Assembly (NCBI RefSeq): GCF_003977595.1
Contig: NZ_RYYR01000022.1
Coordinates: forward strand, 1 to 64,000
DNA from: Lysinibacillus antri
GTDB taxonomy: Bacteria > Bacillota > Bacilli > Bacillales_A > Planococcaceae
Length of the DNA stretch: 64,000 nt
Direction of reading: 5' to 3'
In this document: positions 63,238-64,000 of the stretch, in pieces
Position numbering within the stretch: position 1 is the first letter of the stretch
Layout: the number at the start of each line of letters is the position of its first letter
Notes under the pieces: model-generated
Databases searched by the model: none
The model's input: only the letters and a program-made list of their open reading frames with translations
What the model was told of the DNA's origin: nothing
Program-made: the position numbers and the translations under genes

Positions 63238-64000
63238 ATGATTGAAAAATTAGCTGAAAAGTATAAAGATTCGGTTCCTGACGGAAAATTAGTTAAATAT
63301 GTATATGCAGCTTTTCCAGTATATAAAGTTCACTTAAATATAACGTTATTAAAAAAGAAGGAAATAGGGATAGTTGAAGAATTTGTATTAAAACTTTTGG
63401 ATATTAACATTGATGAAATAGAGAAAATGTCAAATATTTTAGGCATAGAAACAAGGTTAATAACTGATTCAATAGCACTTCTTTTCAAAGACGATTTAGT
63501 GGTACTTTTAAATGAAAGACCTAAAATAACGGATAAAGGAAAAGAGGTCCTACGTAATTCAAAATTAATTGTACCTGAACAAGTAAGTTTTCATTTTTTA
63601 ATAGATGGATTTACAGGAAAGGCATTGCCCCATAAAGCTTCTTTTTCAGCAAAAGAGGTAAGAAAAAAAGATTTTCATGTCTTATTACCAGACAAAGAAA
63701 TACCTAATCTAAATGAAATTTCATTTAACGATGTAGCGAGATTATTAAAAAAACATAAATCGGAGTTCCTAGAAGATACATTTAATGGTGATTTAATTTC
63801 TATCAATAATATAGAAAAGTCTTATACTATGTATAAAAAAAGAAGTTTACTTGTGTTTCTAGATAAAAACAATAATTTAGATGTTAAAGTGTTTGATGGT
63901 TTAGATAGAGAAGTTGAATATGAAAATATATTGTTAAAAATGCAAGAAGCAGGTATATCGCAAATACCATTTGATAAAAAAGATATAATAGACCAAGATG
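63238..64000 (+). CDS. Partner of the kinase-helicase (N-terminal part; cut by window edge)
   Basis: The frame starts at ATG 63238 directly after the previous stop, with GAGGAGG upstream, and stays open to the window end (254 residues visible). Residues about 45-105 (EEFVLKLLDINIDEIEKMSN, later KITDKGKEVL) look like a winged helix. No nuclease motif is visible yet. If the Mokosh reading is right this is MkoB and a PLD motif (HxK..D) should follow outside the window. AT-rich like its neighbour. Confidence 0.65.
   Translation, partial: MIEKLAEKYKDSVPDGKLVKYVYAAFPVYKVHLNITLLKKKEIGIVEEFVLKLLDINIDEIEKMSNILGIETRLITDSIALLFKDDLVVLLNERPKITDKGKEVLRNSKLIVPEQVSFHFLIDGFTGKALPHKASFSAKEVRKKDFHVLLPDKEIPNLNEISFNDVARLLKKHKSEFLEDTFNGDLISINNIEKSYTMYKKRSLLVFLDKNNNLDVKVFDGLDREVEYENILLKMQEAGISQIPFDKKDIIDQD

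Overview
The window comes from a low-GC, endospore-forming member of the Bacillota, probably Bacillaceae or Planococcaceae/Caryophanaceae (Lysinibacillus, Psychrobacillus or Sporosarcina-like). I infer this from strong AGGAGG ribosome sites, frequent TTG/GTG starts, U-tailed hairpin terminators, an aa3-type menaquinol oxidase, a CotA spore-coat laccase, a YuzC-like spore protein, a Bacillus-type signal peptidase I and a sigma-B-like promoter before a large catalase. No rRNA, tRNA or CRISPR was seen.

Layout. 1-95: right end of an IS3-family element against a DinB gene. 0.9-3.8 kb: dCache-HAMP-PAS-GGDEF diguanylate cyclase without a standard start codon, a lipoprotein and a small membrane protein. 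4-7.8 kb (minus): qoxABCD. 8.4-10.5 kb (minus): large-subunit catalase. 10.8-23.8 kb: housekeeping and orphan genes (ADP-ribosylglycohydrolase, TRM11-like methyltransferase, nucleotide kinase with an altered P-loop, DUF2071, radical SAM/B12 protein, signal peptidase, MFS pump, PAP2 phosphatase). 24.3-28.7 kb: a five-gene overlapping operon with a zinc-ribbon dynamin-like GTPase, an LpxD-like acyltransferase, two paralogous helical proteins and a coiled-coil protein; this is the best candidate for an undescribed system. 28.9-38.9 kb: PhoD-like phosphatase, HelD helicase, gamma-carbonic anhydrase, CotA, ABC exporter. 39-45.8 kb: two PAS histidine kinases (the second with a ruined ATP site), a NarL-type regulator and a MacAB-like exporter. 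46-58 kb: MFS pump, a PucR-type regulator with a DmpR/MopR-like phenol-sensing domain, and a nine-gene phenol/catechol meta-cleavage operon. 58.2-64 kb: a MazG-HNH gene pair, then an AT-rich kinase-helicase fusion and the start of its partner, resembling type I Mokosh anti-phage defence.

How the genes work together. The meta operon reads as a complete route: a two-component flavin monooxygenase makes catechol, catechol 2,3-dioxygenase opens the ring, and semialdehyde dehydrogenase, tautomerase, decarboxylase, hydratase, aldolase and acetylating aldehyde dehydrogenase take it to pyruvate and acetyl-CoA. The upstream regulator keeps the spacing of the zinc ligands and phenol-pocket residues of MopR, so phenol is the likely inducer.

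Intergenic space is unusually structured. There are six tandem arrays: two of 21 bp (one family, opposite orientations), two of 52 bp (diverged sequences sharing the palindromic core TTCAT-N7-ATGAA), one of 20 bp and one of about 22 bp. The 21 and 52 bp periods are close to whole numbers of helical turns. Two copies of a dispersed hairpin element show compensatory changes in their stems.
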